64,000 bases of DNA, from NCBI GenBank assembly GCA_027405735.1, contig JAPEHQ010000002.1, positions 2,170,001 to 2,234,000 on the forward strand, written 5' to 3'. This stretch comes from Mucor racemosus (taxonomy: Eukaryota > Mucoromycota > Mucoromycetes > Mucorales > Mucoraceae). Positions 34,240 through 45,493 of this stretch are shown piece by piece. Made by a program: the position numbers and the translations under genes. The stretch's first letter is position 1; every line of letters starts with the position of its first letter. The notes under the pieces are model-generated. The model worked only from the letters and a program-made list of their open reading frames with translations. It was not told the DNA's origin and did not search any database.

Positions 34240-37200
34240 ATGAATGAAACGTTTGATGGCGGCAAATATAATTATTACTGCTGCATATGTAAGTTGAATA
34301 GCTTAGATTGGGTATAAATACTCATCTATATTTCTTAGACCTCCATCATGAACCTATTCATATGAATTATGGTAATAATAGTAATCAAGTCGCAGAAACA
34401 TCTGTTTCGCATTCTGTTTTTGAAAGGTAGTTGTTTAATCGGCTTGAAGCATACCCAAGATGTGAGACTAGAATCCTTTTTTTAAGACATCCAGCTGTAT
34501 TCTGTTACGACAACCTCAATGGAAATATTATCAGTTGGGGCGAAGCAGCAAAACAAACCTATGTAAAAATAAAAAAGATACCAAAAGATACAACCTGGGA
34601 GGAATTAGATGGCATAGAAAAAGATTACTCCAAGAGTATTAAAAACGCAGGAATTAGTCTTGAATTTAACAGAAGTATTCTAAATGAGATTCTATACTTA
34701 TTTGAACAAAAAATAGCGATCCTGACAGCATTCGTCGAACATCTATTTGCAATTTTCTGAGCAAAGTTTGCAGATATTTCTTCAGGCAATCTGAGGGCCA
34801 GATTTCCCAAACGCATTTTGTTTTTATCGTACCAACAGAATGGAGTTTAGAAATGAGAGATAGATTTCTACCATCTCTTTTTGAAGACGCAGATATCATC
34901 AAACCTGATGGTTCCCAAGGCTACCTTACGTTCTTTTCCGTGCTAGAAGCTACAGTAGCTGCATTACAATGTCCGTCTAATGCAAATAAATTCGGTATAT
35001 CGTTGGAAAGACAGGAAAAATACCTGCATTGCGACGTCTCCATTGGAGACAAAAGTCATTCTCCTATATTAACTTTTCGAACTTTTCAAGTCGGATATGA
35101 GGAGCCCTTTGTTACAGCCATCGAAAGAAAAAGGCTTCTAGTTCCAACAATACTTGATAAATCGCCATCTGCTCTCGAACTTCCCTCCTACAATAAAATA
35201 AAAGCCAAGTTACAAGAATTCGTTAATGAAATATGTATAAAATACCACAGTGATACCCTCATGGAAAAAAGCGATTTGATAACTCAGCATCTTTTAAATT
35301 ATACCAAGGTGAGAAGACATCGAATATGTTGTAATTGACTAATCCACCTAATACACAGAATCTTTCTTATAATCAAAAGAAGAAAAAAACTGCAAATCAT
35401 GTTATTCTGGATTATGAGATCAAGCGCTCAGAAAGTGATCCAGCATTGATAAAATTGCTTGAAATGAGTCCAAATACAATAGAAAAAGCAGCTGGAATTG
35501 TTGATCTACCGTTAAAGGTGAAGAATTATATGGATGATAATGATCATCAGCAAGTCAATGCAATTATCTTCTATGTAAATGAGAGCGCAAACAATGAAGA
35601 GATTAATCCATATCACGATAATATGATACAAACCATGAAAGCTATTAAAAGTAACATTAAAAGTTATCTGTTAAGCAATACGAAGTATACATCGAAAAGA
35701 TTTGGTACTACTGAAATTCTTTTTGGCGGATTGTGCAAAATTTTAGATTCATCAAAAGCTTCTCAATTGAGAGTATCTCCAATTGTTATAAACAGAGCCG
35801 AAACTAAAGCCGACAAAAGAACTATTAAAGCACTGGCTATATTGGGTTTGTTATTTTTTGTTATGATAGCCATTTAGCTTATTAATTTAAGGTGTTTGAA
35901 TATAGATATATCTTTGCTAACTACCAGGGTATCTTGCGCTTTATTAGAAAAAAATGGAAAACCAAGCAAGACATTGCTGAACGTTGTAATGGATAAAACT
36001 GATAATGCAAAAAGCTTTAATGAAGCCAGGTACATTACAAAATATATAATTATTGCTGAAAGACCAGCTACTTATAAATATTATCAGAAAGCAACAAATC
36101 GATGGAGGTTTAAAGCCATTGAAAGATTTTTTATATATACCAGATGGCTTGCAACAATGTATCACTCTGACTACCAACGCCAAGTATGTAATTCAATCAG
36201 ATGTATTAGTTTCTTGATTATAAAATACTAACAAAGAAGCGAAAGCTTTTTAAAAATAGTAAATAAACTTTATTTTAATGGTGAAATGTTTTTCAACCGC
36301 ATTATCACGAAAGTCGACCCCACCTTTTTCGGCAAAAGCAATGTTCTAAATTTTACATGGAACGATTGCATTAAAGCATTTGCACATAAAGATTTTTACT
36401 GGACCAGCAATACAAATAATGATGCACGAATACAAGCGTTGGAGAAAGTGTTTTATTACGAAAATGACGGATTTGACGTACTATCCAAAAGCAGAACGCT
36501 CACTACGCAGGATCCAATTCATATATGTATATTCATTATTTTGTATGTTGGTTACATCAAAACAAAAATTAATGTGATTCTCAAGGAAGAGCTAAAAAGA
36601 ACAGAATATTCAGGAAAATATATAACTCTCGATCCCACATTTATTTTGACTTTGCCAGATCTAATTGTAAACCAATTCTCAAATGTTATACAAAAGCCAA
36701 AGGACATTTTAGGATTATGCGGTATTTTCGGGTCGCATAATGGGTTTATTGATGATCACGACGTGGCATTTGTAAAATTGCAGCATCATTCACCGTTAAG
36801 CTTAACAAATGTGTCAGAGGAGACTACAGAGCGCTCATATTATGTTCATGCCAAAGTAATCGACAACAGTAATATTTCTTTGACTCTGAATCAGGTTGTA
36901 CATACAAAGTTTTTAGCAACTAGTGAATCAGTTCCTTTACCAGTCTGGAACACTAGTATCCTCAAGTCAGATACGCATCAAAGTATAAGTAGACGATTAT
37001 GGAATTATTTGCATTCACAAAACGCAATTTACACGTCCTTGCCTCAATCGACAAAGCCTTTAAATGATACGCATGAAGCATTTTATTTATTCAAATCGAA
37101 TCTGCTTCATTTTATTTACAAAATTGTAATAATTTATGAATTAACTTGATGTTTGAAATTCTAACCAGTTCTTTCTTGTAGCTCCATTTTATGCAGGACT

Positions 37201-38276
37201 CTCGTGATTTGACAGGTGAAAGATCTCAACTTTATGATAGAAAGCTAAACTTTCATTATGCCAAAGCAGAAAATTGTTTTATTAGCATATCTTTACGGGA
37301 GATCATTGAATTTTCAATCTTGCCAACTCTGAGAAAGATAGTTTTGGCAATCGTTTCCTCTTTTAAAAACGAAAAGGAATTTGCAATGTACGACGTTGAT
37401 AGTCTTTATGTTACTGGAAGTTTGCTGCCTGCCAATTATAAACTTGAGTACCATATGCTACTTACAAAGCTTTGGAAAACCGAAATACTCAATAGCTTTG
37501 AAGACCACAGTTTGGGTATACAACTGTTTGTTGCTTCGGAAAGACAAAAATCAAGACACATTTTACAAAATCCCACAGAAAGGCATCCATTCTGGCCACA
37601 TGTAAACAAAAACTATCTAGACATCATTTCAAGATATATATATGCCCTAAGGTTTAACTTTCAATGGATTCCAGTCCAAAGAATTATCGACAATCAGCAG
37701 ATAGTTTGGGAAATCTCAGGTAAAACCCCAATAAGAATACCAAGTGAATATCTTTATATAATCACAGGAGGAAGCATAACGCAACAAGGTAGTATTTCAA
37801 AAGCTTTCACAGTCAAGAACAACAAAGATAACAGTTGGAAACCTTTACACAGTATAGGTAAGGGAATACATATCTGGGATATCTATTTATAAATATAATT
37901 AACATTTTGTTGTAAAGAATTGCTTAAATTGGTAGATACTTCTGAATATGATACATCTGAACACAATGTTGGGAATACTAAATCATCAGATAAGCTTACT
38001 CTTCGTGAACGTGAAGGACAAGCTGTACTTTCAGTTGAAGTTGCGTATACAGTCGTCCATAAATTTGATATTTACAGCAATTTAAATATGGATACAGAAA
38101 ACGCAGGATTCCCATTAATTGTTAATATCCATCCTATTCCACATTTATCCTTGCTACAGATCAGCGTTGAGAGAGGAGACCAAGAAAAAGGTCATATAAA
38201 TCGAGTTATATCATCGTGTCTACTAAGTGAAAGACAAACAATAAAAACAATAAAATACGATTTGAGCATTTCATAA
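34240..38276 (+). pseudogene. Gene A': Hsp70-like pseudo-ATPase with one frame break
   Basis: Mirror homolog of gene A. Exons at the 5' end: 34240-34288, 34339-34426, 34487-35308, 35359-35845, then from 35906; the last exons are about 37182-37868 and 37919-38276. Matching blocks: NLNGNIISWGEAA, THFVFIVPTEWSLEMRDRF, LYVGYIKTKINVIL, and SVEVAYTVVHKFDI for A's ASVSYTIVHRFDF. The ATP motifs are lost (CDVSIGDKSHS at phosphate-2). No zinc finger is present; at that place it has the ancestral phase-1 intron (35846-35905). In exon 3 the frame shifts near 34,707-34,713, at an A6 run; one missing A explains it, since the phase sum of exons 1-3 is one base short. It is either newly broken or carries an assembly error. 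Exon borders between 36,000 and 36,260 are uncertain. Confidence 0.65.
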
Positions 38277-38699
38277 TATGAATATATAGCACGAAAAACT
38301 CATTTGAAGCAATAAAAGACAATATTATTAGACTAGATTTTCCAACTAAATTACCTCTTTACATGTAAGTATGGCATGTAAGACATGGCTTCTTTTTAAT
38401 ATAAATTTTACAAGATATTTAAGAGTTGATAAATGTACAGGCAGTATCCTGTCGTCCATCAGAATTTCAATAACAAAATAACGCAATAATCTAAATTTGA
38501 GACAATAATCTTTGCTCATCAAAGCATGGACATTTTCTAATTAAATGATTCAAAAATGCGTTTGTGGAATTCGAAACAATTTGATGATCAAAGAAACTGT
38601 TCTTTAGTTAATTAGAGTTTTGTGGAACTTTATGGGTTGGGATAGTTTGTTATTTGTTAATCGTTCTTTATCACTTCATCTCAAATAATTAGACCAAAA
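38277..38699 (+). promoter_or_regulatory. A' to B' intergenic region
   Basis: 423 bp of AT-rich sequence upstream of B'. No obvious TATA box. An AATAAAAG signal-like motif near 38,311 could end A'. Confidence 0.35.
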
Positions 38700-41600
38700 A
38701 TGACCTCTTATTTTGCATCTGATGAATACACATGTATTGTTAGTATAGGTAATAAATTTTTTGGTTTTATCAAATAGTCAGCAATAAACATTTTGTAGAT
38801 TTCGGCACAACTTTTTCTGGTGGTTGCTACGCTTTCATCGGTGATGAATCAACAGAGGAACTTAACAATATTGAGAATGACACTAAATTCATTCGTACTG
38901 CAGATTTGTATGATTGGATTATATAAAATAAAACATTCTAGTAGTTATTAACATAAAACCAATATGAAAAATAGGGACAAAGAGGTTATTAACATTCAAG
39001 ATTGGAATCAAAGTAAAGGCTACAAAACGCCAACCGTTGTTGTTTATGATGAGCATATGCATTTGTCTCATTGGGGACAAGCAGCAACAAATCATATCGC
39101 TGAGGATAAGAACCCTTACGAGTACGTCTATGAAAAGTTCAAATTAAAACTGCCCAAATATGTTTCTCAGAAAGGTGCTGGTCTCGTATCTGGCAATAAA
39201 GAACAAGATGATGAAGAAGCCAATATGAGAGCTACTATTGATTTCTTTCGCGTAGTTTATGACCATATTTTCTATCAAATTTATGACGAAAGGCCAGCTA
39301 GCAAGATTGAGTTTTCCAAGGATAAAATTCGTTTTGTTATTACTGTTCCTGCAATCTGGAATGATGTAGAACGTACTATTATGAGAAATATTGCTGTTGC
39401 TGCTGGTCTCATTTCTGAAAGTGACCACGAGAATAGATTGATTATCATTAATGACTCTTTGGCTGCTACGTTGTATTGTGAACGTGAACAAGCAGGCGAA
39501 CTATTGGAAAAAAATGCAAATTATATTGTCTGCGATGCTGGTGGAGGCACTGTAGATATTGCTTCATTTGTGGCTACTATACCAGACAAGGAAAATATGA
39601 GTTTTCCAAGATGTCAATTAACAGCAGACAGCGGTGAAAGATGTGGCTCTACTTACCTTGACAAAAGAATGGGAGAATTAATTATGAAATTATTATTCAG
39701 ACCTGATGATATGGAGTATACCGACGAAGAAAAACCAGAATTTGAAAAGCATGGTCTCATCAAGTACACTCCTAAAGAGAGGAAGGACCTTGATATTATA
39801 GTTGCTGAACTTTTGTCACAATTCAATTCTGAAGGTGGATCCAAGGTAAGCCTTTGATGTTAATACAATAACTGTCAAACGTTGCACTTTTGAATGACAT
39901 ATTTTATAGTATGGATTTCCTGCATCTTATAGCGATGAACAGGAGTCTGACGGTGAATCTTCTGATTATGATGTAGATATTTGTGAAGATTATGACAGCG
40001 ATGAACCTTATCTTAGTAGTTATGAACCTTATTCTAGTGACAATGAATCTTCTGGTGAAGTGGATGAGCCTACAGAAGGATCTGAAAGTAATGTTCATCC
40101 AGGTAAAATCAGCATAGCAAAGACATGTTTCTTTTCGCTACTAACTGATAATTTATAGCTACCGTTTTCGTAATAACAACAGCAACCGTGATCGATAAAA
40201 TTAAATTCAAAACGGTCTATGGAGTAGAATATGTTCTTGTGCCAGGAACAGAAATTGGAGCAATGCAACTTGTCATACCTTATGAAGTGATGGCCAAAAA
40301 AATCTTTGATCCTATCGTAGATACAATCATTAAATTGCTAAAGAAACAAATCAGAAAAATTAATGACACTGTTAGCATTATGTTTCTTGTTGGTGGTTTT
40401 GGAAGAAACCCTTATTTGCAGCACAAAATCAAAGAAGCTTTCAAGATAGAAGAGGATGGGGTAATTACAGGTTATAAATGCGGTGGCCTTCTTGATGATG
40501 ATGTTGGAAACCTGGCAGCAATGAGAGGTGCTTTGTATTATGGTCTTGATCTTTGTCGTAGACCAATTCAAATCAATGCAATTCCAAATCAGTCTTTTTA
40601 CAACATCACACCAAATTTCAACTACAAGGACTATGAGTTTTTGATCTGTATAGGTTTGTTTTATATGAGTTTATGCCGAAAATGTGGATATCGACTAATG
40701 CAATTTATAAGATTTCAGAAAAGACAAAATCGTGTACTCATGTACTGGCTTCCATTCTGAAAGTTATATTCCTTATTTAAGAAATAATGAAGAAATCTCA
40801 ACAAATGGGCAATTTAGTATGATTAACATGGAAAGCTATTATAAATGGGGATTCAGTTTATTTTACCACCATTTTGTAAACCTAAATCCTACCTTGAACT
40901 TTAAAAAGATTAGGTATTGCGTAACATTGAACTCGACCGTTATAAAACAACCACAATATAGGATGAAAATTCGAGAGGCTGCTACAAAATCATGCTTGAT
41001 TGATCTTAATGATAGCTCAAAGAGACTTTTATTCATTAACCAAGATGATTCAGTGGCTTTAAATTTTCTACATTCATATGATGGCTTAAAACTTCAGCAA
41101 AATGACAGCTATTACTTGATGATATTCGTTGAGAATAGTGAAATCCAAATTTCTGTCTACCAAAGCGCTCAAATTCATGGTTCCGATAGCTACTCTGATC
41201 AAGCATTCAACAATATGCGAAAGATAATTTCATCCACATTCAAATTTGATATAGTTAACAAAATTTCAACACGGTTGGATTCCTTACTCGCCACTAGACC
41301 AGAATATCGTAAATGTTCATCAAACAACGTTCATGATAGACATTGCAAAACGTATTTTTATGAATTACGAGTATGTTTTCTCAAATTTCTCAAGGTTTGG
41401 ATATAAATGTCATGCATGTCTTTTTTTTTCTTCTCATTTCAGTTGATATTACTTATATGACAGGAGAAATGCAATTTTACTAATGCCCGTTCAATTTGTG
41501 AAATTATCACTAATCATAAAGGTTGTTGCAAAGCATATATTTCATCTTATCAGATTTGGGACGAGATACTCAGACCTGTATTTGAAGATTTGGTAAAAAG

Positions 41601-42585
41601 GCTAAATAGTAGTACTTTAGATAATACGATTACAAAGACACTTCAATTTGAAAAATTAAATATCACCGGCAGCCTCATAGATGTTCCAGAAGAGGCATTA
41701 AAGTTGATACACAACTTTACCACCAAGAACTTGTTTGAAATTTGGGGAATTCCAAAGAATAAATTTCAATATCTTCCTAATCAAGCACTGCTTGGTGCTG
41801 CTTTATTTGCTATAAACCCAACAACACACAATGAACGATTCGCCAGATGTACATATGCTGTTACTCTAAAAGCAGTAAAAATAGAGCCCTTTGAGGAAGA
41901 AATATTGGATAAAGTAAAACAACTTGAAGAGGATGGCGCGACTTATAGCTCAGTATACAACTTTGAATTCGAGAATGCTTATCCCACATCTGAAAAAGTA
42001 GATTTATTTTGTGAAGATTACACAGATCAGACGGGTATTTTAAAAGCAATTCATACAGAAGAGGCCTATCCTTTCATCTTCAAAGGTACACAATTCTCTG
42101 AAAAAGAGCACAGTAATGGTGGTATTCGTAAGAGGTTTTTTTCTACTGAAGAATGCATTGTTTACGCAGGTGAGTAATAGCATCCAAATGAAAAATGTGA
42201 AAAACATATATATATTAATATCATACCACATTTGTATGCTTGTTATATTTTTTGCTTCAATCCAGAGATATGTACAACAACCAACTATTATGACGAGGAT
42301 CAAATTACAGGGATTCCAAACTCTAATTTACAAAGAATGCATAGATTTGGGATATACTTAAAAAGAAATCCCAAATCCAACAAGACACTTCCTATATATT
42401 TTTATATTCAGCTGTCGACCAAAAGTGATGAAGTATTATTTGAAGCAAGATTGTGTCCTACAATTGGTGAGCACATACCTGATTTTCGCCTGCCTGACAA
42501 AATTTTGGCGTCTAATTTATATAATGATGGAGAAACCTTAGTAATACCAAACGTTACAACCATGAATTCTGAAATAAAATTATAG
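38700..42585 (+). CDS. Gene B': two-module Hsp70-like (HSPA12-type) protein, intact first ATPase
   Basis: Exons 38700-38748, 38799-38907, 38975-39845, 39910-40102, 40159-40653, 40712-41394, 41464-42169 and 42266-42585 close to 1,141 aa. First module: phosphate-1 IDFGTTFSG (about 16-24), phosphate-2 CDAGGGTVDIASF (about 240), adenosine block VGGFGRNPYLQ (about 485), then LAAMRGALYYGL. Between the lobes exon 4 encodes an Asp/Glu/Ser linker of about 64 residues. Second module (573-1035): starts IDFRKDKIVYSCTG, aligns KIRYCVTLNSTVIKQPQY with KIRFVITVPAIWNDVER and RLLFINQDDSVAL with RLIIINDSLAATL, but lacks all ATP loops. A beta-rich C-terminal domain follows. HSPA12-type proteins are divergent Hsp70 relatives, often without a canonical substrate domain. 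Substrate and role here are unknown. Confidence 0.85.
39910..40102 (+). other. Acidic linker exon inside the B' nucleotide-binding module
   Basis: A separate exon rich in Asp, Glu, Ser and Tyr (SDEQESDGESSDYDVD) lies between the two halves of the first module. Equivalent exons exist in B (25349-25502) and C (58194-58377) with little sequence conservation. Confidence 0.75.
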
Positions 42586-42799
42586 TGATTGGATGAAAAC
42601 AAATCCCATGATTTACCAAAGGTCAAAAATATACGGTACAGTCCGGCTGGTGGATATTGTCGATTACAAAAAAAGTAATTGGCGTCCACAAGAAAATAAA
42701 TTGTCGATTTTGAAAAATGTAATAGTAATTGGTGGTTAATAAAAATACAATTGTCTAGAGTCAATTTGTCGGTTAGCTAAAAAAAAAACTATTGTTCAG

Positions 42800-43240
42800 A
42801 GGTGTATAAAATACAGAAAGAAGGGGTATCAGTTCCTGTGGCCGTAAAAAGATGCATGATTTTGCGAAGAAGAAAGCAATTCGAGGAATAGCAAAAAAGA
42901 TATCCCCTGAGCATACTTTTTTCCTTGTTACTTTGACGAGCATCCTTCGTCTACTCTAGAGATGGCACGTGAGGCACTTATCGGCCACTTCGGAGGCCTT
43001 ATAATTTCCTTTCCCGCACTATGGAAGCATTCAACAGAACAATGTTCTTTTAGTCTGAAACAGGCTTCCAAATATAATGCTGGGAGAGATTCAGAAATAA
43101 CTCTTTGTATTCGACAAGAACTTGCCAGCAAGTGGAAAAAAATAGGTGCTGATTTACGAAAAAAAAAAAAAGTGTATTTATTGATGGAGCTGGTTTCAAT
43201 GGCATAAATCAGGCATACTTTATTCATTAAAAGAGACAAC
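42800..43240 (+). pseudogene. Tc1/IS630-type transposase relic, right copy
   Basis: Mirror copy of 22,240-22,640. Here the segment before YFDEHPSS has lost four bases of a duplicated TTAC, so the frame breaks (CTTGTTACTTTGACG against CTTGTTACTTACTTTGACG). Otherwise it is nearly the same. Confidence 0.6.
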
Positions 43241-43263
43241 AGTCGCTTAAAAAAAGTAAACTT

Positions 43264-44061
43264 TTACTCATCTTCATCATGACCATCAGAGTCCTCGCCA
43301 ACTTGTTTTTGTTTTTCATTATCATTAGCAAAATCATCATAAGCATCATTATAAAATACTTCCGTTGTCTAGGCTTTTACATTTAACTTCTTCTTACGGC
43401 CAGATTCTTCTACAACTCTTTTTATGTTTTTTCTTGAATATTTTTTGGGGAGTACTTTTCAACAGCATCAATTGCTTTATTTATATTCGCAACAGAGTTG
43501 ATCTAAATAAAAGAGAGGATTGTGTATATTAATAAGTTATATCACTTATTATGGTATTCATATGCAAAGAAAAAGTATTTACCTTTTTAAAGTGTTTAAT
43601 TAGGCAATCGATGTTTCTGGAATCTGACTCAGCTGCTGGAACTGTGAATTTTGCCTTTATTGACTTTTGCACCGAGACGGTGAAGTAACTCATTTGTGTA
43701 TTCTTTGCTATGTTCGATATATCCAAGATGCAATTGTTAGACAGACTATAATAGAGAAGAGTTATAACAAAATATATTAATGCTAGAGATTATATAAAAA
43801 CCTACTAATAAAAATATCTCGACTTTGCATCGCTAACTTCCATCTCTTCTGACTGTAACAAACTTTCTCCTAATGTCTTATCCAGACCAGTAAAATAAAT
43901 AGCATCTTTTGATATGATCTATGATACAGTATAATTTTATATATAAATAGTCAGTCTATTAACTCAATATAATTATTATTTGCCGCATAACAAAAAATAC
44001 CTTTTGCTTTTTGTTTAAATGTGAACCACCAGCACTCTCTTCATTTAGAAGCTGTTACAAA
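43264..44061 (-). pseudogene. Gene relic U', right copy
   Basis: Mirror copy of U. The last splice acceptor is intact (TTTATTTAG), but the codon for Trp in KAWTTEV has become TAG near 43,370. It is cut at its 5' side by the MITE, as in the left arm, so the MITE insertion is older than the duplication. Confidence 0.55.
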
Positions 44062-44380
44062 CAACGCATCGTATTACGGTTAACCGAGTTTGGCTGCTTT
44101 AACGGGCCGTTTTTTATGCAAACTCGAATGAGGGTATTCGAGTTTCTTTTTTTTTTTTTTTTATCAGTTAAACTCGAAAACAGAATTGAAAAAATACGTC
44201 AAGTTGTGAAATTGTCAAATATGCTATTATCAATTCATAATCCCATATTAACTTGACAAGGCTGCTATTAACAGCCTCCTCAAGGCGAACCAATACTTGC
44301 TCACACCCCGTTTTCCAGCTCAAATTGAATGACCATTTCCGTTAAAACTCGATTCAAACTCGAATCGAAGCCTAATCCTA
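44062..44380. mobile_element. hAT-derived MITE, right copy
   Basis: About 320 bp. One end (CAACGCATCGTATTACGGTT, then GGGCCGTTTTTTATGCAAAC) and the other (ACTCGATTCAAACTCGAATC, then AATCCTA) match the two ends of the complete hAT element at 45,494-49,644. It has no transposase. Flanking 8-mers are GTTACAAA and GTTACAAC (7 of 8). Confidence 0.7.
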
Positions 44381-44929
44381 GTTACAACGGTAAATTACTT
44401 ATATAATTCAATCACATATGAAAATGAACTCTTAATCATACGTAACTATAAATAAAAATATACATAATATTGAATTAACTGCCTAGGTAGTCGTCATTGC
44501 ATTTCCTTTAGAATCTTAGTTATATTACGTTATTTTTCATCACATACGAATGTTATACATACGATAGATTCAAAAACGCGTAAAATTCACTGCTTTTTCC
44601 TTGAAAACTAGGTCTCATTTTTCATCCCTACTCTACTTTTTTTTTCACTAAATAACACCAAGAACAAAATATATGCCAATGTACCTGAGATGTTCAGCTT
44701 TAATCCAAAAACAAGTATCCAGAAATATCCTATTTTTTACAGTTGGTATTAATTTTTCAGTGCTAATGTTTCAGATTTTTTACGCGTATTTCACTGCTAA
44801 AGGATTGAAAGTTTTGAGGCTTCACATCTCTAGAAAACATTAAGCTTTACTAACACTTTTTAATAATAAACCTTACTTGTTTTAAAGTGCTCTATAACAT
44901 ATTTCAATATACAAAAATTCTGAGAACTT

Positions 44930-45220
44930 TTATTTTTTTTTTGGCATTTCTATAGTAAGTTTCAAAATATTGGTTAAATTGAGCAACGCTTTTTTTACAT
45001 TTATGTCACCAAGTTCGTTGAGCTCTCTCGGAACCAATTTAGTTTTCTTCAAAATATAAATTTTTCGTGGAGATATCCTTAAAAATGTGTACAAAAAGGT
45101 ACCTTCATTTCTAGCGCCCATTTTCCCCTTGTATACCCTTATCCTAAATTCTGAATCTGAAAAAAAATTGGACAAAAATCTTTTTTTCTCTACAAACAAT
45201 GCAGCTAAAAGATTTTGCAA
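44930..45220 (-). pseudogene. Conserved short ORF, right copy (unknown)
   Basis: Mirror copy of the ORF at 20,441-20,767, about 96 codons, again without an ATG start. It retains SEFRIRVYKGKMGARNEGTF and a shortened, Lys-rich end. Confidence 0.3.
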
Positions 45221-45493
45221 TAGCTCAATCGATAGATACTTTTTTTGAGCATCATTTTAATTTATTATATTTTAAATATCCTTATAAAAAGGGATGTGTA
45301 TAGTCAAAAAACCTTCAAAATTTCAATTGCATTTTGCGCACAATTTAATGTAAAATGTTTGTCTGATTTTTATTTAGATGGATGCAGAATCCAAAACTGT
45401 ACAAAAACTATTTAATTTACTAGGTCGACTTAATTTGCAGCTCATGAGCCATTAAACAATTTTATTTTTTGAATCATTTTTCGTTGTTGCATC

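Larger units (their letters stand above)
40150..45484. repeat. High-identity core of inverted repeat, right arm
   Basis: Mirror of 19,990-25,300. It continues after the solo LTR/hAT insertion at 50,085-50,260. Same order: B' 3' exons, transposase relic, relic U', MITE, conserved ORF. Confidence 0.85.
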
